64,000 nucleotides of DNA from an uncultured Oscillospiraceae bacterium (GTDB taxonomy: Bacteria > Bacillota > Clostridia > Oscillospirales > Oscillospiraceae): positions 1-64,000 of the forward strand of contig CALXDM010000003.1 in the NCBI GenBank assembly GCA_944387065.1, given 5' to 3'. How positions within the stretch are numbered: the first letter of the stretch is position 1; every line of letters starts with the position of its first letter. The notes below the pieces were generated by a model. It had not been told where the DNA came from. It did no database searches and saw only the letters and a list, made by a program, of their open reading frames with translations. Positions 31,991 through 42,216 of the stretch are shown in pieces. Both the position numbers and the translations under genes were made by a program.

Positions 31991-33751
31991 TCAGGTCAAG
32001 GCCTTGCGGTCCACTTCCTCCCGCAGCCGGGCGGCAAAGTCATCCAGGGTCATGGCCCCCAGATCCCCTTGGGCGCGGTGCCGGGGGGAGACGGTGCTGT
32101 TTTCCATATCCCGGTCGCCCACCACCAGCATATAGGGGACCTTTTCCAGCTGTCCCTCCCGGATCTTCTTGCCGATCTTCTCGTTGCGGTGGTCCACCTC
32201 CACCCGGAAGCCCATGGCCTCCAGCTGAGCGGCCGCCTGGTCGGCATAGTCCGCCGCCCGGTCGGTGACAGGAAGCAGCTTGACCTGCACGGGGGCCAGC
32301 CAGGCGGGGAAGGCGCCGGCAAAGTGCTCGGTGATGACGCCGATGAATCGCTCGATGGAGCCCAGCACCACCCGGTGGAGCATGACGGGCCGGTGCTTCT
32401 CCCCGTCCTCGCCCACATACTCCAGCTGGAAGCGCTCGGGCAGCTGGGAGTCCAGTTGGACGGTGCCGCACTGCCAGGTGCGGCCCAGCGAGTCGGCCAG
32501 GTGGAAGTCCAGCTTGGGGCCGTAGAAGGCCCCGTCCCCCTCATTGATGGTGAAGGGCTTGCCCATCTCGGTGATGGCCTGCTTGAGGATGTCCTGGTTG
32601 TGCTCCCACTGCTCCACGGTGCCAATGTGGTCCTCGGGCATGGTGGACAGCTCAATCTGGTAGGGCAGGCCGAAGACGGAATAGACCTCGTCAAAGAGCT
32701 TGACCACGTTCTTGATCTCGTCCTTGAGCTGGTCCTGGGTCATGAACAGGTGGGCGTCGTCCTGGGTAAAGCAGCGCACCCGGAACAGGCCGTGGAGGGC
32801 GCCGGACAGCTCGTGGCGGTGGACCAGGCCCAGTTCGCCCACCCGCAGGGGCAGGTCCCGGTAGGAGTGGGGCTGGCTGGCGTAGACCATCATGCCCCCA
32901 GGGCAGTTCATGGGCTTGACGGCGTAGTCCTCCCCGTCGATGACGGTGGTGTACATATTGTCCTTGTAGTGGGCCCAATGGCCAGAGCGCTCCCACAGCT
33001 GCCGGTTGAGAATGACGGGGGTGGAGATCTCCACATAGCCGTAGCGCTTATGCACCTGCCGCCAGTAGTCGATCAGGGTGTTTTTCAGCACCATGCCGCG
33101 GGGCAGGAAGAAGGGGAAGCCGGGCCCCTCCTCGGTGAGCATGAACAGGCCCAGCTCCTTGCCCAGCCGCCGGTGATCCCGGCGCTTGGCCTCCTCCAGC
33201 TTGGCCAGGTAGGCGTCCAGCTCCTCCTTCTTGGGAAAGGCGATGCCGTAGATGCGCTGGAGGGTTTGTCGGCTGGAGTCCCCCCGCCAGTAGGCGGCGT
33301 TGCAGGCGGTGAGCTTGATGGCGTTGCCCTTGACCCGGCCAGTGGAGTCCAGGTGGGGGCCGGCGCACAGGTCGGTGAACTCTCCTTGCTTGTAAAAGGA
33401 GATCACCGCGTCCTCTGGCAGACCGTGGACCAGCTCCACTTTGTAGGGTTCTCCCTTGCCCTCCAGCAGTTCCAGCGCCTGCTCCCGGGGCAGCTCGAAG
33501 CGCTCCAGCTTCAGCTTCTCCTTGCAGATCTTGCGCATTTCAGCTTCCAGCTCGGCCAGCTGATCCTCGGAGAAGGGCTCGGGGGTGTCAAAGTCGTAGT
33601 AGAACCCGTTCTCGATGGCCGGGCCGATGGCCAGCTTCACCTCGGGGTGGAGCCGCTTCATGGCCTGGGCCAGGATGTGGGAGCAGGTGTGCCAGTAGGT
33701 TTTGCGGTACTGCTCGTTCTCAAAAGAATACTGATTGTTTTCTTCGGGCAT
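31991..33751 (-). CDS. thrS: Threonine--tRNA ligase without TGS domain
   Basis: This 586-residue class II synthetase lacks the roughly 60-residue N-terminal TGS domain of typical ThrRS and begins directly at the second domain. The editing domain has HILAQAMKRLHP (first zinc-like His site) and TDLCAGPHLDSTG. The catalytic core has NCPGGMMVYASQPHSYRDLP, the motif 2 region LFRVRCFTQDDAHLF and a motif 3 region HRVVLGSIERFIGVI. The anticodon domain ends with HRNEKIGKKIREGQ. ATG 33751 has GGAGG upstream. Expression is controlled by the T-box leader at 33785-34025. Confidence 0.96.
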   Translation of the reverse strand: MPEENNQYSFENEQYRKTYWHTCSHILAQAMKRLHPEVKLAIGPAIENGFYYDFDTPEPFSEDQLAELEAEMRKICKEKLKLERFELPREQALELLEGKGEPYKVELVHGLPEDAVISFYKQGEFTDLCAGPHLDSTGRVKGNAIKLTACNAAYWRGDSSRQTLQRIYGIAFPKKEELDAYLAKLEEAKRRDHRRLGKELGLFMLTEEGPGFPFFLPRGMVLKNTLIDYWRQVHKRYGYVEISTPVILNRQLWERSGHWAHYKDNMYTTVIDGEDYAVKPMNCPGGMMVYASQPHSYRDLPLRVGELGLVHRHELSGALHGLFRVRCFTQDDAHLFMTQDQLKDEIKNVVKLFDEVYSVFGLPYQIELSTMPEDHIGTVEQWEHNQDILKQAITEMGKPFTINEGDGAFYGPKLDFHLADSLGRTWQCGTVQLDSQLPERFQLEYVGEDGEKHRPVMLHRVVLGSIERFIGVITEHFAGAFPAWLAPVQVKLLPVTDRAADYADQAAAQLEAMGFRVEVDHRNEKIGKKIREGQLEKVPYMLVVGDRDMENSTVSPRHRAQGDLGAMTLDDFAARLREEVDRKALT

Positions 33752-33784
33752 ATCAATTCCTCCTTGTTTTGGGGGAAACAGAAA

Positions 33785-34025
33785 ACGCCTCACCCCTGAG
33801 TTGGCCAGGGGTGAGGCGCAAAGGATGCACACCACGGTTCCACCCTGCTTGCGGTTTCCCAAAAACCGCCGCTTTGTGTCCTCCTGTAATGGGAAGGGCC
33901 CATCCCGGTCGTCCCGGGCGGCTCGGGAGTGGTACCGCCCGCCGCGTGCCGTAAGGCCCTTTCACCAGGGGGGCCTCTCTCTGACCGGGGCTTTGCGGGC
34001 TCTTCTCCGTCCATGCCGTTTTGAC
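33785..34025 (-). promoter_or_regulatory. T-box leader (Thr, specifier ACC) of thrS
   Basis: On the reverse strand the leader has an AGAGAGAG K-turn motif, an apical GGTGAAAG loop region and a specifier segment with ACC (33933-33931, in GGTACCACTCCCGAGC). The T-box bulge is AGGGTGGAACCGTGG (complement 33846-33832). A terminator hairpin (33785-33819, GCCTCACCCC paired, then GTTTTC) completes it. Uncharged tRNA-Thr should stabilise the antiterminator and switch thrS on. Confidence 0.9.
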
Positions 34026-34031
34026 GAGGGT

Positions 34032-34060
34032 AGTGTACCACCCTGGCCGGGGCTTGTCAA
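34032..34060 (-). promoter_or_regulatory. Promoter of the thrS T-box transcript
   Basis: On the reverse strand a perfect TTGACA (34060-34055) and TACACT (34037-34032) are 17 nt apart. Confidence 0.85.
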
Positions 34061-34083
34061 GTGAAATGACTGCCAGCCCGCCC

Positions 34084-34185
34084 TCACTCGCTCAGGGGGT
34101 GGGCAACCCGGCAGACCAGCCACAGGAGCAGCAGGGCACACAGGCGCAAGAGGGGCAGCAGGAGGGTTCTCATCGGTCTGGGCAT
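34084..34185 (-). CDS. 33-residue hydrophobic peptide (small membrane protein)
   Basis: The reverse-strand frame starts MPRPMRTLLLPLLRLCALLL and ends HPLSE: a basic start, one Leu-rich membrane helix and a short polar tail. GGGAGGGAGAG lies upstream. A perfect-consensus promoter (34233-34261) points straight at it about 50 nt away, and a palindrome overlaps that promoter. The divergent XRE regulator gene is the obvious controller. It could be a small membrane regulator, a type I-toxin-like peptide or a leader peptide. Family unknown. Confidence 0.55.
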   Translation of the reverse strand: MPRPMRTLLLPLLRLCALLLLWLVCRVAHPLSE

Positions 34186-34229
34186 CGGGGGCTCTCCCTC
34201 CCGGTTTGGATTCGCTATCTTGGCGTAAT

Positions 34230-34244
34230 CCGATTATAAATCGG
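34230..34244. promoter_or_regulatory. Operator candidate for the XRE regulator
   Basis: CCGATT-ATA-AATCGG is a perfect 6-bp inverted repeat that overlaps the -10 box of the small-peptide promoter. A further AATCGG half-site lies at 34279-34285 toward the XRE gene. Confidence 0.6.
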
Positions 34245-34261
34245 AAAAAATCATATGTCAA
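34233..34261 (-). promoter_or_regulatory. Consensus promoter of the small-peptide gene
   Basis: On the reverse strand a perfect TTGACA (34261-34256) and a perfect TATAAT (34238-34233) are 17 nt apart. Such a strong promoter normally needs repression, and a palindrome covers the -10 box. Confidence 0.85.
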
Positions 34262-34348
34262 GATGGAATTTTGACGTTCAATCGGTTTATAACAGGAAGG
34301 GGTGGCATATGATGGAGGTATGCGGATCAAAGGCTTGGAGGGGAGACA

Positions 34349-34678
34349 ATGAGGATTGATTACAAAGAGATCGGCAGGCGCGTTGCCCGGCGGCGGAAGG
34401 CGCTGGGGCTGAAGCAGTTTGAGGTGGAAGAGCGGGCCGACATCGGATACAAATACCTCTCCAACATCGAGCGGGGGATCTCCATCCCCTCCACCGAGGT
34501 GATTCTGCGCCTGGCCATCGCCCTGGACACCACCCCGGATGAGTTTCTGGTGGGCGCCGCCCGGCAGGAGGGGGAGGGTTGGAAAAACGTGGCCGAGTTG
34601 CTGCGCACCATGGACGAGGGCAAGCTGGCCCTGGCCCGCTCCTTTCTGCAATGGCTTACGGAGCAGGAGATGAGATAA
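34349..34678 (+). CDS. XRE-family transcriptional regulator
   Basis: The protein is 109 residues long. Residues 5-65 form a Cro/CI helix-turn-helix: IGRRVARRRKALGLKQFEVE, then IGYKYLSNIERGISIPSTEVIL and ALDTTPDEFLVG. The C-terminal 40 residues are helical (NVAELLRTMDEGKLALARSFL) and may dimerise. GGAGGGGAGACA precedes ATG 34349. It is divergent from the 33-residue peptide gene, whose promoter carries a palindrome, so it probably represses that gene. Confidence 0.85.
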   Translation: MRIDYKEIGRRVARRRKALGLKQFEVEERADIGYKYLSNIERGISIPSTEVILRLAIALDTTPDEFLVGAARQEGEGWKNVAELLRTMDEGKLALARSFLQWLTEQEMR

Positions 34679-34712
34679 AACCGCTGCCACCCTTGGGTGA
34701 CAGCGGTTTTCT
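34677..34712. terminator. Bidirectional terminator after XRE and rpiB genes
   Basis: AAAACCGCTG pairs with CAGCGGTTTT, with an inner CACCC/GGGTG stem. It has A and T runs on both sides, suiting both convergent genes. Confidence 0.85.
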
Positions 34713-34734
34713 GATTGGGAAAGGGGAAATCTTC

Positions 34735-35175
34735 TCACAGCCCCTCCGTCTCCATGACCAGTTCCACCCGGCGCTGGTGGCGTCCTCCTTCAAAGGAGGT
34801 GCCCAGGAAGGCGTCCACCAGGCGCTCGGCCTCGAAGGGGCCGGTGAAGCCGCCGGCCAGGGCCATCATATTGGCGTCGTTATGCTGGCGGGTGAGCTGG
34901 GCGGAAAGCAGGTCCCGGCACAGCGCGCACCGCACCCCCCTGACCTTGTTGGCCACCACGGATACGCCGATGCCGGTGGTGCACAGCACGATGCCCCGCT
35001 CACATTCGCCGCTGGCCACCTGCTGGGCGGCGGCCCGGGCATAGATGGGATAGTCGCAGCTGTCGGTGGAATCCGTGCCGCAGTCCACCACATTGTGGCC
35101 CTGCCGGGTGAGATAGCCTTTCAGGTGTTCCTTCAGGGCGAAAGCCCCGTGGTCACAGCCCAGAGAGATGTTCAT
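34735..35175 (-). CDS. rpiB: Ribose-5-phosphate isomerase B
   Basis: This 146-residue enzyme interconverts ribose 5-phosphate and ribulose 5-phosphate in the pentose phosphate pathway. Motifs are CDHGAFALKEHL at the start, the catalytic loop GIVLCTTGIGVSVVANKVRGVRC (Cys and Thr, read in parts), and RQHNDANMMALAG. The length is standard. It is the last of three genes (PMT, PHP, rpiB) on the reverse strand with about 40-nt gaps. Confidence 0.93.
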   Translation of the reverse strand: MNISLGCDHGAFALKEHLKGYLTRQGHNVVDCGTDSTDSCDYPIYARAAAQQVASGECERGIVLCTTGIGVSVVANKVRGVRCALCRDLLSAQLTRQHNDANMMALAGGFTGPFEAERLVDAFLGTSFEGGRHQRRVELVMETEGL

Positions 35176-35214
35176 GGTTTGCGCCTCCTAATCCAATGGG
35201 CCGCCGAGGCGGCT

Positions 35215-36030
35215 TTAGAGTTTGTGGGGAACGGGCTTGCGCTGTTCATAGGTGGTCACGTAGCGGAAGCCCGCCTGCTCCAGCAGCTGAAGGGCGTCGG
35301 CCAGCCCTTTGCCTAAGCTGTTGGTGCGGTGGGCGTCCGAGCCCAGGGTGACATACTCCCCGCCGCACTCCCGGAACCAGCGCAGCAGGGGCAGCCACTC
35401 GCCCACGGTGCGGCCCTGATAAGTGTTCAGTTCCAGAGCGTGGCCGGTCTGGGCAATCTGGGTGAAGATGTCCCGTACGGGCTGCTCATAGTCGGCCAGG
35501 CTGAGCTCCAGCCCGTCCCGGCGGATATAGCGCAGGGGATAGACGATGTGGGCCAGGCTGTCGTAGCAGTCTGGGCAGTCCTTGACCAGGGACCAGGTGT
35601 TGGCCAGGCAGTGCTCCACGCAGTGGCGAGCCAGGGCGAGGTCGCCGGTGAAATCGGTGAAATACAGATCCAGATTGTCCCGCGCTCCCAGCCAGTTGTG
35701 CAGGGAGCCCAGCACGAAGTCCAGCTCGGGTTCCCCCTGGGCCAGGATGCGCCGGGCGGCATCCGGGTCGTACACCGCCGAGCCCAGCTCCAGGCCCAGG
35801 CGCAGGGTGAGCCGGCCGTCCACCAGGGCGCGTACCTGGCGATATTGGGCCTTGGCACCGGGCCAGTCAAAGGAATCCACCGGCTGGCCTTGGTCGTCCA
35901 CCAGGTCGCAGTGGTCGGTGACGCACAGCTCAGTCACCCCCAGGGCCATGGCCTGGCGAGCCATCTCCTCCAGAGGAGTGTCGCTGTCCGGGGAAATCTG
36001 GGAGTGGGTGTGGAAGTCGCACAGGTACAT
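35215..36030 (-). CDS. PHP-domain phosphatase (histidinol-phosphatase-like)
   Basis: This 271-residue protein has the PHP metal motifs DFHTHSQISPDSD (residues 5-17), VTDHCDLVDD, GLELG, FVLGSLHNW and LGSDAHRT, giving a complete trinuclear metal site. HisJ-type members remove phosphate from histidinol phosphate, but no his genes are nearby, so the substrate is inferred only from family. It lies in the probable PMT-PHP-rpiB operon. Confidence 0.85.
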   Translation of the reverse strand: MYLCDFHTHSQISPDSDTPLEEMARQAMALGVTELCVTDHCDLVDDQGQPVDSFDWPGAKAQYRQVRALVDGRLTLRLGLELGSAVYDPDAARRILAQGEPELDFVLGSLHNWLGARDNLDLYFTDFTGDLALARHCVEHCLANTWSLVKDCPDCYDSLAHIVYPLRYIRRDGLELSLADYEQPVRDIFTQIAQTGHALELNTYQGRTVGEWLPLLRWFRECGGEYVTLGSDAHRTNSLGKGLADALQLLEQAGFRYVTTYEQRKPVPHKL

Positions 36031-36068
36031 AGGGTCACCTCAGGGGGATGGGATGTTTTTGGGCGGAT

Positions 36069-38138
36069 TCAAAGGGGCCAGCTGGGCAGCCAGCGCAGGA
36101 AGGCCTGGCTGTACCACAGGGGCATATACAGGCCGGTGAGGGCGGGATAGAACAGGGCGTACAGCCCCACGGCGCACCCGGTGAAGCCGTATACCGCCGC
36201 CCGGCAGCCTCTCCGCCGGCGGGTGAGCATATCATTCATCAGGTAGGCGATGGCGAACACCAGGAATAGGACGGTGGGGAAGTAGTGGTAGGCGAACAGG
36301 ATGCGCCCAATGAACAGCCAGGGGACGAATTGGGACAGGATGGCGATGAGCAGGAACAGTCCCCGGCCGCTCTTGCGGCGGATGGTCTGGATGAGCACCC
36401 CGAAGAAGGCCAGCAGCCCTCCCCAGGACACCAGGGGATTGTTGAAGGAGGCAAACAGGCTCTTGACGCCCAGGGTACCGGCATAGTCCAGGTCCCGGTA
36501 GTACAGGATGGGGCGGGCGTCCAGGATCCACTGGTACCAGTAGGACTCGTAGGGATGGGGGGTGTGCACCCCCTGGTGATAGGTGAGCATGAACACCTGG
36601 TTGTCCCACACGATGGAAAGCAAGCTTTGCAGGCTGGGCTGGGTTCCGTCCCGGGCTGCCGCGGCAAAGGCATAGGGCAGATAGGTGGCCACATAGATAC
36701 AAACGGGAATTAATACGAAGAAAATAACAGATAGGATTACAGTGCCCGCCGCGTAGGGGCCAAACTGGGGCCGGGCGGCAGGGGGGGTGTTCTCACCGTC
36801 TGCCACGGCCAGCCTGCGCCACTCCCGGCGCTTGAACAGCAGGCCCAGCAGCCACAGCAGAGCAAGCCCCACCCCGGCGTAGACCACCGTCCACTTGCAG
36901 GCGCAACCCACCCCCCAGAACAGCCCGCTCAGGAACAGGGAGGGGACAGACCGGCGCAGCTTGGACCCGGCGGGCACGGTCAGCCACCGGTACAGGAAGT
37001 AGTAGGCCAACAGGATGAAGAATACCCCATAGGTGTCGATGGTGGCGATGCGGGTCTGCACCAGGTGCATGAAGTCGAAGGCGAACAGGCAGGTGCCGCA
37101 CACGGCCACCGGGGTTTTGCCGAACAGGTTTTTGAGAAACACATAGAGGATGGGCAGCATGAGCACGCCGAACAAGGTGCCCATGAACCGCCAGCCAAAG
37201 GGGGTCATGCCGAACAGGGAGATGCCCGCGGCGATGATCAGCTTGCCCAGAGGCGGGTGGGAGACCTCGTAGGGATAGATGTTGTTCAGGTGCTCCAGGG
37301 CGGTGCGAGGGTGATAGATCTCGTCAAAATAGGAGGAGTTCAGGTAGGTGGCCTTGTCCGCCCAGACGTCCGATTCGTCAAACAGGGTCTGGCCGCCGTC
37401 GGACACATACTGGGGGACCAGCGCCTCCCCCTCCCGCCACAGGGCCAGCTCGGCCAGCCACAGACCCTCATACCGCTGCACGTTGCCTGCGGAGATGCGC
37501 CAGGTATCAGCGGTGATCACACCGGGGGCCTGTTCCCCCTCCTGGACCGGCTGGGTCAGGTTCACCACCTCCCACTTGAGCAGCGCGTCATAGGGCTGCT
37601 CCAGAGTCAGGCGCTGCCAGCTCTGCCCGCCGTCAGCGGAGTACTCTAGGAGGTAGCTGCCCGAGCCAAGGGCGGTGTAATAGGAGATCTTGTCCACCTG
37701 CACCGGCTGATTGAAGGAGAAGGTGAAGGAGGTGCCGTCCTGAAAGACGGTGTAGCGCTGGGGCACGTCCAGGTCACCCAAGCGGAAGAAGGCGGTGGCG
37801 GCATAGGCCAGGGTGATCACCAGCATGGGCAGCACGTCCTTGCGCTGGAAGGGGTGGCGGCGCAGGGTGAGGGTCATCCGCCGACTGCGGGTCCTGGCCT
37901 CGGCCATGGCGATCCACTCCAGGGTATAGGGCCGGGGGGTGAGACAATACCAATAGTAGAGGAAGAAGGCCAGGCAGACTGCCAGGGCTACGGGTACCCA
38001 AATGGCGGCGGGGGCCAGGTTCTGGAAGAACCAGGACAGGCCGTAAGAAATGGAGTCCCACACCGAGCCGCCGCCCTGGGCAGCGGAGGGCGATGCGGCC
38101 AGGGCAAGGCCAGTCAGGGGAAGGGTCAAAGGGGTCAT
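36069..38138 (-). CDS. PMT-type glycosyltransferase with inserted beta domain
   Basis: This 689-residue membrane protein of the protein O-mannosyltransferase (GT39) class transfers a sugar from a lipid carrier. It has the catalytic acidic motif DEIYHPRTALEHL (Asp272, Glu273) and SHPPLGKLII, followed by about ten helices. Between the first helices and this motif is an extra beta-rich segment (about residues 128-262: FTFSFNQPVQVDKISYYTAL, YLLEYSADGGQSWQRLTL) that looks like a discoidin / F5-8C-type carbohydrate-binding fold. The N-terminus could be signal-like. It is the first gene of the operon. Confidence 0.85.
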   Translation of the reverse strand: MTPLTLPLTGLALAASPSAAQGGGSVWDSISYGLSWFFQNLAPAAIWVPVALAVCLAFFLYYWYCLTPRPYTLEWIAMAEARTRSRRMTLTLRRHPFQRKDVLPMLVITLAYAATAFFRLGDLDVPQRYTVFQDGTSFTFSFNQPVQVDKISYYTALGSGSYLLEYSADGGQSWQRLTLEQPYDALLKWEVVNLTQPVQEGEQAPGVITADTWRISAGNVQRYEGLWLAELALWREGEALVPQYVSDGGQTLFDESDVWADKATYLNSSYFDEIYHPRTALEHLNNIYPYEVSHPPLGKLIIAAGISLFGMTPFGWRFMGTLFGVLMLPILYVFLKNLFGKTPVAVCGTCLFAFDFMHLVQTRIATIDTYGVFFILLAYYFLYRWLTVPAGSKLRRSVPSLFLSGLFWGVGCACKWTVVYAGVGLALLWLLGLLFKRREWRRLAVADGENTPPAARPQFGPYAAGTVILSVIFFVLIPVCIYVATYLPYAFAAAARDGTQPSLQSLLSIVWDNQVFMLTYHQGVHTPHPYESYWYQWILDARPILYYRDLDYAGTLGVKSLFASFNNPLVSWGGLLAFFGVLIQTIRRKSGRGLFLLIAILSQFVPWLFIGRILFAYHYFPTVLFLVFAIAYLMNDMLTRRRRGCRAAVYGFTGCAVGLYALFYPALTGLYMPLWYSQAFLRWLPSWPL

Positions 38139-38378
38139 GGGGCACAGCCTCCTATCACTACCGCGGCAGCGGCTGAGTTCGGAGCCGGAGGGGTGCGAGG
38201 GCAGCAGGGGACGTTCTCCGGGACAAACCTTAGCACCATCATACTACGAAATGAGCAGAAAGGAAAGTATTTCTTTCCGTCCTGGCGGAGCCTGTTAGCA
38301 ATCGGCGGGCCTTGGTGCGAAAACTGGGGGGTACTTTTTTCACCGGTAAACATTCACATTTCGTTTACAACTGCCCTA

Positions 38379-38407
38379 TTGACATTCTGCCCGGCAGGTG
38401 GTACATT
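38379..38407 (+). promoter_or_regulatory. Promoter of the hrcA-grpE-dnaK-dnaJ operon
   Basis: A perfect TTGACA (38379-38384) and TACATT (38402-38407) are 17 nt apart. The CIRCE element follows 5 nt later. Confidence 0.8.
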
Positions 38408-38411
38408 ATCT

Positions 38412-38438
38412 TTAGCACTCGGATAGCAAGAGTGCTAA
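38412..38438. promoter_or_regulatory. CIRCE element, HrcA operator
   Basis: TTAGCACTC-N9-GAGTGCTAA is a perfect match to the CIRCE consensus, placed at the predicted transcription start of hrcA. Confidence 0.97.
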
Positions 38439-38461
38439 ACCGAGAAGGGGAGGGGCCGGAT

Positions 38462-39526
38462 GTGGAGCTGACCGAACGCAAGAAGAAAATTTTGCGGGCT
38501 GTGGTGGAAAGCTATATCCGCACGGCGGAACCGGTGGGTTCCAAGGCCATCCTGGAGCTGGCCGGGCTGAACGTGTCCTCGGCCACCATCCGCAATGAAC
38601 TGGCCGACCTGACCGAGCAGGGCTATCTGGAACAGCCCCACACCTCCGCCGGGCGCATCCCCTCCCCCAAAGGCTACCGGTTATATGTCAATGAACTGAT
38701 GCAGGAGCAGAGGCTGAGCTTGGAGGAGACCAGGCAGATCAACGAGGCGCTGCACCTGAAGATGCAGGAGCTGGACAAGGTGATCGACCAGGCCGGGCGC
38801 ATGGTGTCCCAGTTGACCAACTACCCGGCCTTTGTCTTGGCGGGCAACGCCCGCCGGGCCACCATCCGCCGCTTTGAGCTGATCCTGGTGGACGGCAGCT
38901 CCTTCATCGCGGTGGTCCTGACGGACAGCAACGTGGTGCGCAACAAGCTCATCCGCCTGCCCGTGGACCTGTCCGAGCCCCAGCTGCAGCTGCTGACCAC
39001 GCTGCTCAACACCTCCTTTGTGGGCAAGACGTTGGAGGAGCTTACCCCTGAGCTGATGCGGGTGGCTGAGCACGCGGCGGGCAGTTCCTACGGGCTGATC
39101 TCCCTGGTGGTCTCCTTTGCCATGGAGGTGCTGGAGAGCCTGGGGCACAGCGCGGTGGCCACCGCAGGGACCAGCCATATCTTAGATCACCCGGAGTATC
39201 GGGACGTGGGCAAGGCTCAGAAGCTGATGAGCTACCTGTCCGAGGAGCAGGCTCTGGCCCAGTCTCTCCCCCTGCCCGCCCTGGGGGACGAGAACACCAA
39301 GATTCTCATCGGCCCGGAAAACGTGGCCGAGGAGTTGAAGGATACCAGCGTGGTGCTGGCCAGCTACGACATCGGGGACGGCATGAAGGGCGTCATCGGT
39401 GTGGTGGGACCCACCCGGATGGACTACGCCAAGGTGGCCGCCAAGCTGTCCTATGTGGCCGACGGGCTCAGCAAGCTGTTTGGGCAGGCCGAGCTGCCGC
39501 CGGGCAAACCGGAAAAGGAGGAATAG
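38462..39526 (+). CDS. hrcA: Heat-inducible transcription repressor HrcA
   Basis: This 354-residue repressor of class I heat-shock genes has an N-terminal winged helix (LTERKKKILRAVVESYIRTA, SSATIRNELADLTEQGYLEQ, HTSAGRIPSPKGYRLYV) and a C-terminal GAF-like dimerisation domain (VVASYDIGDGMKGVIGVVGPT region). The start is GTG 38462, 24 nt after the CIRCE site with AGGGGAGGGG upstream. Longer upstream frames would cross the operator. It should also regulate hsp20 at 51729. Confidence 0.96.
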   Translation: MELTERKKKILRAVVESYIRTAEPVGSKAILELAGLNVSSATIRNELADLTEQGYLEQPHTSAGRIPSPKGYRLYVNELMQEQRLSLEETRQINEALHLKMQELDKVIDQAGRMVSQLTNYPAFVLAGNARRATIRRFELILVDGSSFIAVVLTDSNVVRNKLIRLPVDLSEPQLQLLTTLLNTSFVGKTLEELTPELMRVAEHAAGSSYGLISLVVSFAMEVLESLGHSAVATAGTSHILDHPEYRDVGKAQKLMSYLSEEQALAQSLPLPALGDENTKILIGPENVAEELKDTSVVLASYDIGDGMKGVIGVVGPTRMDYAKVAAKLSYVADGLSKLFGQAELPPGKPEKEE

Positions 39527-39532
39527 CAGCCC

Positions 39533-40126
39533 ATGTCCGAGAAGAAGAAAGACAGACAGAAAGCCGCCGCCCAGCAGGCGGCCCCGGAGCAGGCCGCCGA
39601 CCCCCAGCAGGCCGCCGGCGCCCAGCCGCCGGCGCCGGAGCAGGCGTCCGTCCCGCCTCAGGAGGGGCAGGAGGGATTGGGCCAGGAATCCGAGCTCCAG
39701 CAGGCCCAGGCGGCGCTGGCCGACCAGCAGGAGCAGTACCTGCGCCTGGCCGCGGAGTATGACAACTACCGCAAGCGCACGGCCAAGGAGAAGGAGTCGG
39801 CCTGGGTCCAGGCCCGGGCGGACACGGTGGCCGCTTTCCTGCCCGTTTACGACAACCTGGAGCGGGCCTTGAAGCAGCAGACCCAGGACGAGGCGTACGC
39901 CAAGGGCGTGGAGATGACCATGAAGGGGCTGCAGGACGTGCTGGCCAAGCTGGGCGTGGAGCAGATCCCCGCTCTGGGCGAGCGCTTTGACCCCAACTGC
40001 CACAACGCGGTGATGCATGTGGAGGATGAATCGGTGGGGGAGAGCATCGTGGTAGAGGTCTTCCAGCAGGGCTTTGCCTGCGGGGACAAGGTTATCCGGG
40101 TCGCCATGGTCAAAGTGGCCAATTAG
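39533..40126 (+). CDS. grpE: Nucleotide exchange factor GrpE
   Basis: This 197-residue co-chaperone releases ADP from DnaK. A long Gln/Ala/Pro-rich N-terminal tail (about 50 residues) is followed by the coiled coil (EYDNYRKRTAKEKESAWVQA) and the C-terminal signature (PALGERFDPNCHNAVMHVED, VVEVFQQGFACGDKVIRVAM). It starts 6 nt after the hrcA stop with GGAGG upstream. Confidence 0.96.
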   Translation: MSEKKKDRQKAAAQQAAPEQAADPQQAAGAQPPAPEQASVPPQEGQEGLGQESELQQAQAALADQQEQYLRLAAEYDNYRKRTAKEKESAWVQARADTVAAFLPVYDNLERALKQQTQDEAYAKGVEMTMKGLQDVLAKLGVEQIPALGERFDPNCHNAVMHVEDESVGESIVVEVFQQGFACGDKVIRVAMVKVAN

Positions 40127-40210
40127 GAATGGACGCGGACGGACAATCGGAAGCCCGTCTTTACAAGTTAACGATATCTATACCATCTTTCAAAATTGGA
40201 GGGATCTATC

Positions 40211-42055
<1,845 letters not shown>

Positions 42056-42068
42056 CGGCTTTGGGATC

Positions 42069-42100
42069 CGCGCGGGCGGGGCAGCGCCCTGCCTGCGCGG
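42069..42100 (+). other. Stem-loop between dnaK and dnaJ
   Basis: CCGCGC-GGGC-GGGGC faces GCCCT-GCCT-GCGCGG around a short loop, without a T run. It may stabilise the dnaK part of the transcript or set the dnaK:dnaJ ratio. Confidence 0.5.
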
Positions 42101-42216
42101 TATCTTGCCCCTGAGCCGGTTTGGGACGCGCGCTTGAGGGCCCGGATAGGGCTGGGCGCCCCGGCGGCTGCGCATCCCGGGACTCCTTCTTCCAAATTGG
42201 AAAGTTGGTGAAGCAT

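Noticed and set aside
31898-33799. 633-codon forward frame
   Set aside because: It is the antisense of thrS, has no motif and would cross the T-box leader region.
33925-33945. Second GGTACC-type T-box motif in the thrS leader
   Set aside because: It is palindromic and falls in the specifier region. The true T-box bulge with terminator is at 33832-33846.
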